A stretch of 64,000 nt of DNA, taken from positions 1 through 64,000 of the forward strand of contig NZ_QKZL01000001.1 in the NCBI RefSeq assembly GCF_003253995.1. The letters are read 5' to 3'. The notes beneath the pieces are model-generated. The model saw only the letters and a list, made by a program, of their open reading frames with translations, had not been told where the DNA came from and searched no databases. Both the position numbers and the translations under genes were made by a program. The stretch is from Palleronia aestuarii. Lineage in GTDB: Bacteria; Pseudomonadota; Alphaproteobacteria; Rhodobacterales; Rhodobacteraceae. Shown piece after piece: positions 10,244-19,298 of this stretch; position 1 is the first letter of the stretch, and each line of letters begins with the position of its first letter.

Positions 10244-12243
10244 CACGCGACCGCGTTCAGCGGCAGCTCTTTCAGCTCGGCGATCACCTCGCGCATGCGG
10301 ACGACGTCGACGGGCTTGGCCATGTGTTCGTCCATGCCGCTTTCGAGGCAGGCGATGCGGTCGCTTTCCATCGCATGGGCGGTCACTCCGACGATCCGGC
10401 AGGGCGTCCAGCCGTTCTCCCGCTCCGCCGCGCGGATGCGCCGGGTCGCCTCGAGCCCGTCCATGACCGGCATGCTGACATCCATGAAGACAAGATGCGG
10501 ACGCTCCGCATGGAAGCTCTCCACCGCTTCGGCGCCGTTCGACGCCGTGAGGTAGGGCACGCCGCAGGTGCGAACGATCATCTGCACCAGATGCAGGTTC
10601 GTGCGATTGTCGTCGACGAGAAGGACCCGCGTCTGGCCGCCCGTTTCCGCGGCGGACGGACTCTCCGCCACGACCGTCGCGGTCGGCGGCGTTGACGTGA
10701 AAGCGGCGGTTTCATCCATGTCGGGGGCCTCGTTGTTGCGGGTGGTGCCCAGGAAGTTGCACAGGACCGCGGCCAGTTCCGCGAGGCCCAGCGGCTTTGT
10801 CAGGATGTCGTCGGGCTCGCGGGTGCCGGACGTGATCCGGGGCGACGGATGGCCCGGCGTCGTCAGGAAGATCAGGGGCGTATCCGCGAGCGCGGCGTGG
10901 CCGAGCAGCCCGTCTCTGCCTCCCCGTCCGGGCAGATCGGGATCGGCGAGGATGAGATCGAACCCCCCGTCTTCGGCGCGAACCGCATCGAGACGTTCCA
11001 GCGCTTCGGCGATCGTCGCGGCGGGGACGGGGCGCAGGCCCCAGGCGGAGAGACGTTCGCAGAGGACGTCGCGGAGCGCGGAATGGGGGTCGGCCACGAG
11101 GATCCGACCGCCCTCCGGCCAGACCACGCGCGTGCGTCGCGTCACACCCCCGGGCGAGGAGACGGGGACGACGACGCGGAAGGTCGAGCCCGCGCCCAGC
11201 GTCGAGGTGACGCCGATCGTCCCGTCCATGAGATCGACGAGCGCCTTGCTGATGGTCAGGCCGAGGCCGGCGCCCTCGTAGGCGCGCGTGCTCGAATTGT
11301 CGACTTGCGTGAATTGCTCGAACACGGCCTCGAGACTGTCCTCGGGTATTCCGCAGCCCGTATCGCGGACTTCGATCCGCAGGGCCGGCCGACCCGTCCC
11401 GGTCGTCTCCGGGGAAAGGTCCACAACGATCTCGCCACGTTCGGTGAACTTCACCGCGTTGGCCACGAGGTTGGTGACGACCTGCCGCAGGCGGGGAAGG
11501 TCGGCCACGGCCATCTCCGGCAGGTCCGGGTCGATGCGGATGAGCAGTTTCACGCCCTTCATGCCCGCGGCGGGGGCATGAAGCCGCATCGGGACGGCCA
11601 CCAGATCGTCGAGGTGGAACGGCGCCGGGTCGAGGGTGAGCCGACCGCTCCCGATCTCCGTGAGATCGAGGATGTCGTTGATCGTCGTGACGAGCGATTG
11701 GCCGGAGGTGAGGATCGTGTCGAGCATGCCGCGCTGCTGCGAGGTGAGATCCGTGCGCGAGAGCAGGACCGCGAGGCCCAGCACGCCGTTCATGGGCGTC
11801 CTGAGCTCGTGACCGATCTTCGCGAGGAACTCGGATTTCACGCGCACCGCGGTTTGGGCGACCTCCGCGGCCTCTTTCAACTCGTCGTTGCGCAATGCGA
11901 GATGCTGTTTGGCCGCGGCGAGGCGGAATTGCGCGGCTTCGAGTGCTTCCATGCGATCGCCGAGGGTCTTGTGCGCGACGCCGATGATCCGGAAGACGAT
12001 GCCGAGGACGAGCGGTGCGAGCGCGACGATCAGGTGGATCGGATTGGTGGCGAAGGCCTCTCCGGCTGAGCTCAGGTCCGGCCGGAAGACCAGCATGTCG
12101 ACGGTGAGCGCCCCGAGCGGGAAGAGCGCCCCGAAGAGAACGCCGCAGACGGTGTATTGACAGGTCTGGTCCTTGCATCGGGCCAGGACGAAGGCGCACG
12201 GGTCGAACCGGCTTTTCACAGGTGATCGTCCCTGCCTGCGCAT
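10243..12243 (-). CDS. Membrane hybrid histidine kinase with two receiver domains
   Basis: A 666-residue sensor kinase. Two membrane helices lie near residues 32-53 and 68-90 with little between them, so there is no periplasmic sensor domain. A coiled segment leads to HisKA with phospho-acceptor H145 in HELRTP. The ATPase domain follows, with the N box in NLVANAVKF, DTGCGIP and GAGLGL near 325. Receiver 1 (about 385-500) keeps LADPDLP and TKP. Receiver 2 (about 540-655) has VFMDVSMPVMDG and the AKP lysine. Four cysteines (16, 23, 28, 33) cluster just before the first helix. The target regulator is not adjacent. Its stop codon touches the 11-bp repeat array. Confidence 0.93.
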   Translation of the reverse strand: MRRQGRSPVKSRFDPCAFVLARCKDQTCQYTVCGVLFGALFPLGALTVDMLVFRPDLSSAGEAFATNPIHLIVALAPLVLGIVFRIIGVAHKTLGDRMEALEAAQFRLAAAKQHLALRNDELKEAAEVAQTAVRVKSEFLAKIGHELRTPMNGVLGLAVLLSRTDLTSQQRGMLDTILTSGQSLVTTINDILDLTEIGSGRLTLDPAPFHLDDLVAVPMRLHAPAAGMKGVKLLIRIDPDLPEMAVADLPRLRQVVTNLVANAVKFTERGEIVVDLSPETTGTGRPALRIEVRDTGCGIPEDSLEAVFEQFTQVDNSSTRAYEGAGLGLTISKALVDLMDGTIGVTSTLGAGSTFRVVVPVSSPGGVTRRTRVVWPEGGRILVADPHSALRDVLCERLSAWGLRPVPAATIAEALERLDAVRAEDGGFDLILADPDLPGRGGRDGLLGHAALADTPLIFLTTPGHPSPRITSGTREPDDILTKPLGLAELAAVLCNFLGTTRNNEAPDMDETAAFTSTPPTATVVAESPSAAETGGQTRVLLVDDNRTNLHLVQMIVRTCGVPYLTASNGAEAVESFHAERPHLVFMDVSMPVMDGLEATRRIRAAERENGWTPCRIVGVTAHAMESDRIACLESGMDEHMAKPVDVVRMREVIAELKELPLNAVA

Positions 12244-12330
12244 TTCCGTCGAGTACCTCCTTGGCCGCCGGGGCAGTCTATCGAGAGGGGCTTAACAAAA
12301 TGTGGAAACTTCTCCGGGACGTGCGGCCGT

Positions 12331-13629
12331 TCATCCGTGGACGCGGACGCCGCCCACCCAGGTGCCGAGGACCCGGCCCTCCATGCGCGCGGTGTCGAAG
12401 GGGGTGTTCTTCGATTTCGATGCGAGGGCGAAACGGTCGAGCACGAAGGGCGCGTCGGGATCGAAGAGCACGAGGTCGGCGGGCGCCCCCGGCGCGAGCC
12501 GCCCCGCCTCGAGCCCGAGCCTCCGGGCGGGATTGAGCGAGAGCGCGCGCCAGAGCGCGTTCAGCGACAGGTGGCCCGCATGGACGAGGCGCATGGCGGC
12601 GGGCAGCAGCGTCTCGAGCCCGACGGCGCCGGAGGCCGCCTCCTCGAACGGGAGCCGCTTCGATTCCTCGTCCTGCGGCGTGTGCATGGACGAGATCACG
12701 TCGACGAGGCCCGAGGCCACCGCCTCCGCCATCGCCAGCCGGTCGTCCTCCGACCGCAGGGGCGGCTTGAGCTTGAAGAAGGTGCGGTAATCGCCGAGGT
12801 CGAACTCATTGAGCGTGAGGTGGTGGATGCCCACGCCCGCCGTCACGTCGAGCCCGTTGCCCTTGGCGCGTTCGAGCGCGGGAAGGGAGCGGGCGGAGGT
12901 GATCTGGTCGGCATGGTAGCGCGCTCCCGTCATCTCGACGATGGCCATGTCGCGGTCGAGCGCCATCCGCTCGGCCATCGGCGAGACGGCGGGCAGGCCC
13001 TTCAGCGACGCGAACTTGCCGGAAGTGGCGCAGGCGCCGCGGCTCAGGCCCGGCTCCTGGGGATGGGCGATCACGAGGCAGCCCATCGCGGCGGCGTAGG
13101 TGAGCGCGCGGGAGAAGACGCGGGCATCCGCCACCACGCGGTCGCAATCGGTGAAGGCCACCGCGCCCGCGTCGCGGAGAAACCCGATCTCCGTCATCTC
13201 GCGGCCTTCGCGGCCCTTGGTGAGGGCGGCCATGTGGGCCACGCGGACCACGCTGTCGGCTTGGGCGCGGCGGGAGACGTATTCGAGCACCTCGGGCGTG
13301 TCGATCGCGGGCTCGGTGTCGGGGCGGGTCACCATCGTGGTGACGCCCCCGCGCGCGGCCGCGCGGCCCGCCGAGCGGAAGCTCTCCTTGTGCCGCTCGC
13401 CCGGCTCGGAGACCTTGACGCCGAGATCGACGATGCCGGGCGCGAGGCAGCGCCCGCCGCAATCGATGCGCTCCGCGACCTCCGTGCCGGCGATCTCGGC
13501 GGGCTCGGTCAGGCAGGCGGCGATGCGTCCGCCCGAGATGAGGAGCGCGCCGCGCCGCTCGTCCTGCCGCTCGGGATCGATCAGCCGGGCGTTCTCGAGG
13601 AGGAAGGAGGGGGCGGGCGTCTCGGTCAC
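12331..13629 (-). CDS. pyrC: Dihydroorotase homologue of the PyrB-associated, probably non-catalytic type
   Basis: A 432-residue amidohydrolase-fold protein annotated as dihydroorotase in relatives. Active dihydroorotases bind zinc through a D-x-H-x-H segment after the first strand. Here the equivalent segment is PGIVDLGVKVSEPGERHKE, in which both histidines are replaced. This is the pattern of the pseudo-dihydroorotase that forms a structural complex with aspartate carbamoyltransferase. Other family blocks (AFTDCD, IAHPQEPG, SMHTPQDEESK) are retained. The start is GTG 13627-13629. pyrB is on the same strand 2.3 kb upstream, separated by an unknown gene and an inverted transporter gene. A catalytic PyrC should exist elsewhere in the genome. 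Confidence 0.88.
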   Translation of the reverse strand: MTETPAPSFLLENARLIDPERQDERRGALLISGGRIAACLTEPAEIAGTEVAERIDCGGRCLAPGIVDLGVKVSEPGERHKESFRSAGRAAARGGVTTMVTRPDTEPAIDTPEVLEYVSRRAQADSVVRVAHMAALTKGREGREMTEIGFLRDAGAVAFTDCDRVVADARVFSRALTYAAAMGCLVIAHPQEPGLSRGACATSGKFASLKGLPAVSPMAERMALDRDMAIVEMTGARYHADQITSARSLPALERAKGNGLDVTAGVGIHHLTLNEFDLGDYRTFFKLKPPLRSEDDRLAMAEAVASGLVDVISSMHTPQDEESKRLPFEEAASGAVGLETLLPAAMRLVHAGHLSLNALWRALSLNPARRLGLEAGRLAPGAPADLVLFDPDAPFVLDRFALASKSKNTPFDTARMEGRVLGTWVGGVRVHG

Positions 13630-13667
13630 GCCAGCGGGTCTAGGCCGAGGCGGCGCGCCGCGCAAGA

Positions 13668-14201
13668 TCAGGCGGCGACGAGCCAGACCACGAAGGCCAC
13701 GAAGAGCGCGACGGCGAGCGCGACCATGGCCACGTAACCGCCCGCGCGGCGGCTCGACGCGGGATCCTCGGCGCGCGGCGGCGGGGTGTCGGCGGCGGGC
13801 GCGTCGGCGCTCGGCGGGCGCAGCGGTCCCTCCGACGTGTTCGGCGCGACGAGCGGGAAGCGGCCGAGATTGCTCAGCGGCGCCTTCGGGTAGAGCGTCT
13901 CCACCGGCTCGGCGAACGCGTGGGGCAGCAGGATCAGGACGGGATCGCGGACCGCGTCGAGCGTCGCGGCCTCGGCCCGCACCGCCTCGGGATCGGCACC
14001 CTGGCCCTCGATCAGATAGCCCGAGAGGCCGATCCCCGCGAGATCGGCGGGATCGACGAGTTCCACCCGGTCGAGATCGACCTCGGGGCCGGTGAGCGAG
14101 GCCCGCACCGGATCGCGTTCGGCGAGCATTTCGCGGGCATCGGCCGGCGACAGGTCGATACGCAGGACGTGGAGGTGGTCGTGGGGGCGGGGCAGGGCCA
14201 T
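13668..14201 (-). CDS. Uncharacterised protein with one C-terminal membrane helix
   Basis: 177 residues from ATG 14199-14201 (MALPRPHDHLHVLRIDL). The N-terminal 115 residues look like a soluble alpha/beta domain with segments LRIDLSPADA and DPVLILLPHAFAEPV. A Pro/Ala-rich linker and a single hydrophobic helix at the extreme C terminus (about 155-177) follow, a tail-anchor layout. I do not recognise a family. It lies 38 bp upstream of the pyrC homologue on the same strand and is probably cotranscribed with it. Confidence 0.65.
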   Translation of the reverse strand: MALPRPHDHLHVLRIDLSPADAREMLAERDPVRASLTGPEVDLDRVELVDPADLAGIGLSGYLIEGQGADPEAVRAEAATLDAVRDPVLILLPHAFAEPVETLYPKAPLSNLGRFPLVAPNTSEGPLRPPSADAPAADTPPPRAEDPASSRRAGGYVAMVALAVALFVAFVVWLVAA

Positions 14202-14334
14202 GGGCGGTCTCCGTCGGGGCGCGGGATAGGTCAAGCCGCTGCGTGCCGGATCGTTCCGGACCGTGCAATTGGTATCTTGCGTCCCGTCGCGGGACTGCGC
14301 ATCGTCGCGAAATCTTTGGGGGAAGGTGAACGAC

Positions 14335-15930
14335 ATGGCGGGCTTACCGGATCAGCAGGGTGAGTACGAGGAATACGCGACCTCGGGCGAGCCGGGCACA
14401 CAATCGGCGCGGTTTTTGTGGATCACGCGGGCGCTGGGCCTCGCGGCGGCGGCGCTCGTGTACTGGCTGCTCGGTGGGTCGGAGAACCTCTCCGGCGACG
14501 CGCGCTGGGTGGCGGCGATCGGCACGCTGATGGCGATCTGGTGGATGACGGAGGCGATCCCGCTCTCGGCCACCTCGCTCCTGCCCATCGTGCTGATCCC
14601 CGCGCTGACGGAACAGACCGTGAGCGATGCGACCGCGCCCTATGCGAGCTCCATCGTGTTCCTGTTCCTCGGCGGTTTCCTAATCGCCATCGCGATGGAG
14701 AAATGGAACCTGCACCGCCGCGTCGCGCTCCTGACGCTCGCCAAGGTCGGGGTCGAGCCGCGGCGCATCGTGCTCGGCATGATGATCGCCACCGGTTTCC
14801 TGTCGATGTGGGTCTCGAACACCGCGACCACGCTCATGATGCTGCCGATCGGGCTGTCGGTCCTGACGCTCGTCGCGGAACGCTCGGCGAAGAAGGGCGA
14901 TTCCGACGCGGATGTGGGCGACGATCTTCATGCGGGGGAGAGGATCACCGACGTGATCACCGATCCCAACATCCGCTCCTTCGGGGTCTGCCTCGTGCTC
15001 GCCATCGCTTGGTCGGCCTCGATGGGAGGGCTTGGCACCCTTCTGGGCTCGCCGCCGAACGCCATCGTCGCGGGCTACGCCGCGGACGAGCTCGGCCGCG
15101 ACATCGGTTTCCTGCAATGGATGATGATCGGCCTGCCGCTCGCCACGACCTTCATCGCCATCGGCTGGGTGCTGATGACGCGGGTGCTTTACCGCTTCGA
15201 CCTCGACGAGGTGCCGGGCGGCCGGGCGATGATCGACGAGCAGATCGCCGAACTCGGCCCCCTCAGCCAGGGCGAGAAGGCGGTGATGGTCGTCTTCGCC
15301 TCCGCCGCCTTCCTCTGGGTCGTGCCGGGGCTCCTCTCCTCCTTCCCGCCGCTGGCCTTCGTGGACATCTTCGACGATACCGCGATCGCCATCGCCGCGG
15401 GCATCGCCATGTTCATCATCCCCGGCGAGGGGAACCGGCGGATGGTCCTCGACTGGACCGACGCGGAGAACGGCCTGCCCTGGGGTGTGCTCCTGCTCTT
15501 CGGCGGCGGCCTCAGCCTCGCCTCCGCCGTGGCGGCCACGGGGCTCGACGGCTGGTTCGGGGAACAGGTCACGGGTCTGGGCGCGCTGCCGAGCCTGCTC
15601 CTCGTGGGGGCGGTGGTGCTGATCGTGCTTTTCCTCACGGAGATCACGTCCAACACCGCGACGGCGGCGACCTTCATCCCGGTCCTCGGCGGCGTGGCGG
15701 TCGGCATCGGCTCCGATCCGCTGTCGCTCCTCATCCCGGCGGCCTTCGCGGCGACCTGTGCCTTCATGCTGCCGGTGGGCACGCCGCCCAACGCCATCGT
15801 CTTCGGCACCGGCGCGGTCAGCATCGGTCAGATGGCCAAGGGCGGGGTCGTGCTGAACATCGTGGGCGTCGTGCTGATCACGCTGTTCTGCTACCTGATC
15901 GGCGGCGTGGCGCTCGGCATGGAATTCTAG
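14335..15930 (+). CDS. SLC13/DASS-family sodium-coupled anion transporter
   Basis: A 531-residue inner-membrane permease with about 11-12 hydrophobic segments. Both signature repeats of the divalent anion:Na+ symporter family are present: SNTATTLMMLPIG with GSPPNAIV in the first half, and SNTATAATFIPV with GTPPNAIV in the second. These SNT and PPNAI-type loops bind sodium and the carboxylate or sulfate substrate in characterised members. The substrate cannot be told from sequence; C4-dicarboxylates are likely. The start is ATG 14335 after GGGGGAAGG. It lies inverted between pyrB and the pyrC homologue and looks like an insertion into that cluster. Confidence 0.92.
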   Translation: MAGLPDQQGEYEEYATSGEPGTQSARFLWITRALGLAAAALVYWLLGGSENLSGDARWVAAIGTLMAIWWMTEAIPLSATSLLPIVLIPALTEQTVSDATAPYASSIVFLFLGGFLIAIAMEKWNLHRRVALLTLAKVGVEPRRIVLGMMIATGFLSMWVSNTATTLMMLPIGLSVLTLVAERSAKKGDSDADVGDDLHAGERITDVITDPNIRSFGVCLVLAIAWSASMGGLGTLLGSPPNAIVAGYAADELGRDIGFLQWMMIGLPLATTFIAIGWVLMTRVLYRFDLDEVPGGRAMIDEQIAELGPLSQGEKAVMVVFASAAFLWVVPGLLSSFPPLAFVDIFDDTAIAIAAGIAMFIIPGEGNRRMVLDWTDAENGLPWGVLLLFGGGLSLASAVAATGLDGWFGEQVTGLGALPSLLLVGAVVLIVLFLTEITSNTATAATFIPVLGGVAVGIGSDPLSLLIPAAFAATCAFMLPVGTPPNAIVFGTGAVSIGQMAKGGVVLNIVGVVLITLFCYLIGGVALGMEF

Positions 15931-15934
15931 GGCC

Positions 15935-16879
15935 TTAGCCGGCCTGCGCCCGCTCCCGGCGGGTGCGGGCCAGGAGATCCATCGCCGCCATCCGCACGGC
16001 CACGCCCATCTCCACCTGCTCGCGGATGACGGAGCGGTTGATGTCGTCGGCGAGCGTGCCGTCGATTTCCACCCCGCGGTTCATCGGTCCGGGATGCATG
16101 ACGATGGCGTCGTCCTTGGCGTGGACGAGCTTTTCGCGGTCGAGCCCGTAGCGGTGGTAGTACTCGCGTTCGCTGGGGATGAAGCCGCCATCCATCCGCT
16201 CCCGCTGGAGGCGCAGCATCATCACCACGTCGGCATCCGCGAGCCCCGCCGCCATGTCGTGATGCACCTCCACCCCCCAATCGGCCGCGCCCGCGGGGAT
16301 GAGGGTCGGCGGGCCGACGAGGCGGATGCGGCTCTCCATCTTGCCCAGGAGCCAGATGTTGGAGCGCGCGACGCGCGAATGGGCGATGTCGCCGCAGATG
16401 GCCACGGTCAGGCGGTGGAGCCGCCCCTTCGCCCGCCGGATCGTCAACGCGTCGAGGAGCGCCTGCGTCGGGTGTTCGTGGCGCCCGTCCCCGGCGTTCA
16501 GCACCGCGCAGGTGACTTTCTCCGCGAGGAGATTCACCGCGCCCGAATGCGGGTGGCGCACGACGAGGAGGTCGGGATGCATCGCGTTGATCGTCATCGC
16601 GGTGTCGATCAGCGTTTCGCCCTTCTTGATCGAGGAGGCCTGCATCTGCATGTTCATCACGTCCGCCCCGAGCCGCAGCCCCGCGATCTCGAAGCTCGAC
16701 TGCGTCCGGGTGGAGGTCTCGAAGAACATGTTGACCTGGGTGAGCCCGGCGAGCGCCGTGCCGTGTTTCTCAGGCCCCCGGTTCATCGCGACGTACTCGT
16801 CGGCGAGGTCGAGAAGCGTGGTGATCTCCGGCGGGCTCAGGGGTTCGATGCCGAGGAGGTGGGTCTGGCGGAACGTCAT
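15935..16879 (-). CDS. pyrB: Aspartate carbamoyltransferase catalytic subunit
   Basis: PyrB makes carbamoyl-aspartate from carbamoyl phosphate and aspartate, the committed step of pyrimidine synthesis. The 314-residue protein has the carbamoyl-phosphate loop FFETSTRTQ (residues 52-60) and the HPTQALLD motif in the first domain, and MHPGPMNRG in the aspartate domain. Length is normal. No regulatory pyrI is nearby, consistent with the ATCase-PyrC' complex type. Its stop is 5 bp from the convergent transporter stop, with no room for a separate terminator. Confidence 0.97.
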   Translation of the reverse strand: MTFRQTHLLGIEPLSPPEITTLLDLADEYVAMNRGPEKHGTALAGLTQVNMFFETSTRTQSSFEIAGLRLGADVMNMQMQASSIKKGETLIDTAMTINAMHPDLLVVRHPHSGAVNLLAEKVTCAVLNAGDGRHEHPTQALLDALTIRRAKGRLHRLTVAICGDIAHSRVARSNIWLLGKMESRIRLVGPPTLIPAGAADWGVEVHHDMAAGLADADVVMMLRLQRERMDGGFIPSEREYYHRYGLDREKLVHAKDDAIVMHPGPMNRGVEIDGTLADDINRSVIREQVEMGVAVRMAAMDLLARTRRERAQAG

Positions 16880-16973
16880 GGGCGGGCCTCCTGTCGCGGC
16901 CCTCTATAGGCGCGGGGCGCCGGGACGGGCAAGGCGGTGGCGCAACGCCGTCCGGGGGCGTAGCGTCGCGCGC

Positions 16974-17744
16974 ATGGAATCGGACCCTTCCCCCCAGAGC
17001 CTCCTCGCGGCCTTGGCCTGGCAGGTCGAGCTCGGCGCGGACGAGGCGATCGCGGAGACGCCGGTGGACCGCTATGCGCTCGGCCCCGCCTCCGCGCCCG
17101 CCGCGCCCCGGACGGCGTCGGCCGATCCGGGGCCTCTGCCCGTGGCGGAGGAGACCGATCCGGTCCGCGTGGCACGGCAGGCGGCGGGGGCGGCAGTCGA
17201 TCTCGAGGGCCTGCGCGCCGCGATGGCGGCCTTTGAGGGCTGCGATCTGAAGCGCGGGGCGCGCAACCTCGTCTTCAGCGACGGAGATCCCGCCGCGCGG
17301 GTGATGATCGTGGGCGAGGCGCCCGGCCGCGAGGAGGATCGCGCGGGGCGCCCCTTCGTCGGCCGCGCGGGGCAGCTTCTCGACCGGATGTTCGCCGCGA
17401 TCGGTCTCTCGCGGCATGAGGGCGGGCTCTACATCACCAACGTCCTGCCCTGGCGGCCGCCGCAGAACCGCGATCCGCTGCCGGAGGAGGTCGCGATGCT
17501 GATGCCGTTCGTGGAGCGGCACGTGGAACTGGCCGCGCCCGAATTGCTCGTGCTCATGGGCAACATCTCCTGCGGGGCGCTCCTGGGGCGGCGGGGGATC
17601 ACGCGTCTCCGCGGGCAATGGGGCGAGGCGCTGGGCCGGCCGGCGCTGCCGATGGTGCATCCCGCCTACCTGCTCAGGAACCCGGCGGCGAAGCGGGAGG
17701 CGTGGTCCGATCTGCTGTCGCTGCGGGCACGGCTCGCGGGCTGA
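16974..17744 (+). CDS. Uracil-DNA glycosylase, family 4-like, with only two cysteines
   Basis: A 256-residue base-excision repair enzyme that removes uracil from DNA. The core begins after a variable Ala/Pro-rich N terminus of about 80 residues and contains [33 protein letters not shown] and [11 protein letters not shown], the diagnostic blocks of the UdgA-like superfamily. Classical family-4 enzymes bind a [4Fe-4S] cluster through four cysteines. Here I see only two cysteines in the protein (EGCDLKRG and NISCGALL), so a normal cluster cannot form. Related alphaproteobacterial proteins seem to share this. The start ATG 16974 is chosen because it precedes the whole domain and follows the short gap after pyrB. 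Confidence 0.88.
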   Translation: MESDPSPQSLLAALAWQVELGADEAIAETPVDRYALGPASAPAAPRTASADPGPLPVAEETDPVRVARQAAGAAVDLEGLRAAMAAFEGCDLKRGARNLVFSDGDPAARVMIVGEAPGREEDRAGRPFVGRAGQLLDRMFAAIGLSRHEGGLYITNVLPWRPPQNRDPLPEEVAMLMPFVERHVELAAPELLVLMGNISCGALLGRRGITRLRGQWGEALGRPALPMVHPAYLLRNPAAKREAWSDLLSLRARLAG

Positions 17745-17808
17745 GGGCTGGTCTGCGTCGATGCGGCACATACATAGCCGCTCGAGAATGCACGGAAGGA
17801 TCAAAGCG

Positions 17809-18669
17809 ATGAGCGATACCTATGAGCCGCCGAAAGTCTGGACCTGGGACCGGGAGAGCGGGGGCAAGTTCGCCTCGACCAACCGACCTATCGCGGGGTC
17901 CACGCACGACAAGGTGCTGCCTGCGGGCGAGCATCCGTTCCAGCTCTACTCGCTCGCCACGCCCAACGGGGTGAAGGTGAACGTGATGTTCGAGGAGCTT
18001 CTCGAGGCGGGCCATTCGGGCGCGGAATACGACGCCTGGCTCATCGATATCGGGGAGGGCGACCAGTTCGGTTCCGGCTTCGTGGAGATCAACCCGAACT
18101 CCAAGATCCCCGCGCTCATCGATCGCACGGAGGAGGTGCCGGTGCGGATCTTCGAATCGGGCGCGATCCTTCTGCACCTCGCGGAGAAGTTCGACGCCTT
18201 CCTCGGCACCAAGCGGCCGGAGATGCTCTCCTGGCTCATGTGGCAAATGGGCTCCGCGCCCTATCTCGGCGGCGGGTTCGGGCATTTCTACGCCTATGCG
18301 CCGGAGAAGATGGAATACCCGATCGATCGGTTCGCGATGGAGGCGAAGCGCCAGCTCGACGTGCTCGACCGCAACCTCGCGGAGCGGGAGTACATGATCG
18401 GCGACGAGTACACGATCGCGGACATGGCGATCTGGCCCTGGTACGGTCAGCTGGCGCTGGGCCGCCTCTACGATGCGGGCGAGTTCCTGCAGGTCGCCGA
18501 ATACGAGAACGTGCAGCGCTGGGCCAAGGCCATCGACGCGCGCCCGGCGGTGCAGCGGGGGCGGATGGTCAACAAGAAGACCGGCGAGCCGCACGAGCAG
18601 CTGCGCGAGCGCCACGCGGCCTCCGATTTCGAGACGCGGACGCAGGACAAGCTGGACGCCGCGGAATGA
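17809..18669 (+). CDS. yghU: YghU-type glutathione S-transferase / disulfide-bond oxidoreductase
   Basis: A 286-residue member of the Nu-class GST family, whose E. coli relatives YghU and YfcG reduce disulfides using glutathione. The N-terminal extension (TYEPPKVWTW...) and the thioredoxin-like domain with LYSLATPNGVKVNVMFEEL are typical. NPNSKIPALID and FESGAILLHLAEK give the glutathione-binding cis-Pro and ES segments. The helical C-terminal domain contains YTIADMAIWPWY. ATG 17809 has GGAAGG at a good distance, so the longer upstream start is unlikely. The stop overlaps the moaB start by 4 bp, indicating translational coupling. Confidence 0.92.
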   Translation: MSDTYEPPKVWTWDRESGGKFASTNRPIAGSTHDKVLPAGEHPFQLYSLATPNGVKVNVMFEELLEAGHSGAEYDAWLIDIGEGDQFGSGFVEINPNSKIPALIDRTEEVPVRIFESGAILLHLAEKFDAFLGTKRPEMLSWLMWQMGSAPYLGGGFGHFYAYAPEKMEYPIDRFAMEAKRQLDVLDRNLAEREYMIGDEYTIADMAIWPWYGQLALGRLYDAGEFLQVAEYENVQRWAKAIDARPAVQRGRMVNKKTGEPHEQLRERHAASDFETRTQDKLDAAE

Positions 18670-19205
18670 GCGAGGCCGCGGCACGGGATTTCGTGCCCGT
18701 CCGCATCGCCGTCCTGACGGTCAGCGACTCGCGGACGGAGGCTGACGACCGCTCAGGCGACACGCTCGCGGGCCGGATCGAGGCGGCGGGCCACGTGCTC
18801 GCTCGCCGCGCCATCCTGCCCGACGACCGCGCGGCGATCGCCGCGCGGCTGCGCGAATGGTGCGCGGATACCGAGGTCGACGTGGTGATCTCCACCGGCG
18901 GCACGGGCCTTACCGGGCGCGACGTGACGGTGGAGGCGCATCGCGACGTCTACGACAAGGAGATCGACGCCTTCGGCACGGTCTTCACCCATGTCTCCAT
19001 GGCGAAGATCGGCACCTCCGCGGTGCAGAGCCGCGCCTGCGGCGGCGTGGCGCAGGGCACGTATCTCTTCGCGCTGCCGGGCTCTCCGGGGGCCTGCCGG
19101 GACGCGTGGGACGAGATCCTCGCGGCACAGCTCGATTATCGCCACCGGCCCTGCAACTTCGTGGAGATCATGCCGCGTCTCGACGAGCACCTGCGGCGGA
19201 AGTGA
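18666..19205 (+). CDS. moaB: Molybdenum cofactor biosynthesis protein MoaB
   Basis: A 179-residue MoaB/MogA-fold protein that adenylylates molybdopterin in molybdenum cofactor assembly. Motifs seen are VLTVSDSRT near the start, VISTGGTGLTGRDVT for molybdopterin binding, and FALPGSPGACRDAW near the C terminus. The ATGA overlap with the GST gene points to a two-gene operon. mobA at 32015 acts later in the same pathway. Confidence 0.94.
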   Translation: MSEAAARDFVPVRIAVLTVSDSRTEADDRSGDTLAGRIEAAGHVLARRAILPDDRAAIAARLREWCADTEVDVVISTGGTGLTGRDVTVEAHRDVYDKEIDAFGTVFTHVSMAKIGTSAVQSRACGGVAQGTYLFALPGSPGACRDAWDEILAAQLDYRHRPCNFVEIMPRLDEHLRRK

Positions 19206-19298
19206 CGCGCCGATGCGTCGCGCCTCGCTCACAGGGGCGTGGTTTGGTGGCGGTGGGTTTTCGTCTATGCTCCCCCGGGTTGCGGAGAATGGAATGAC

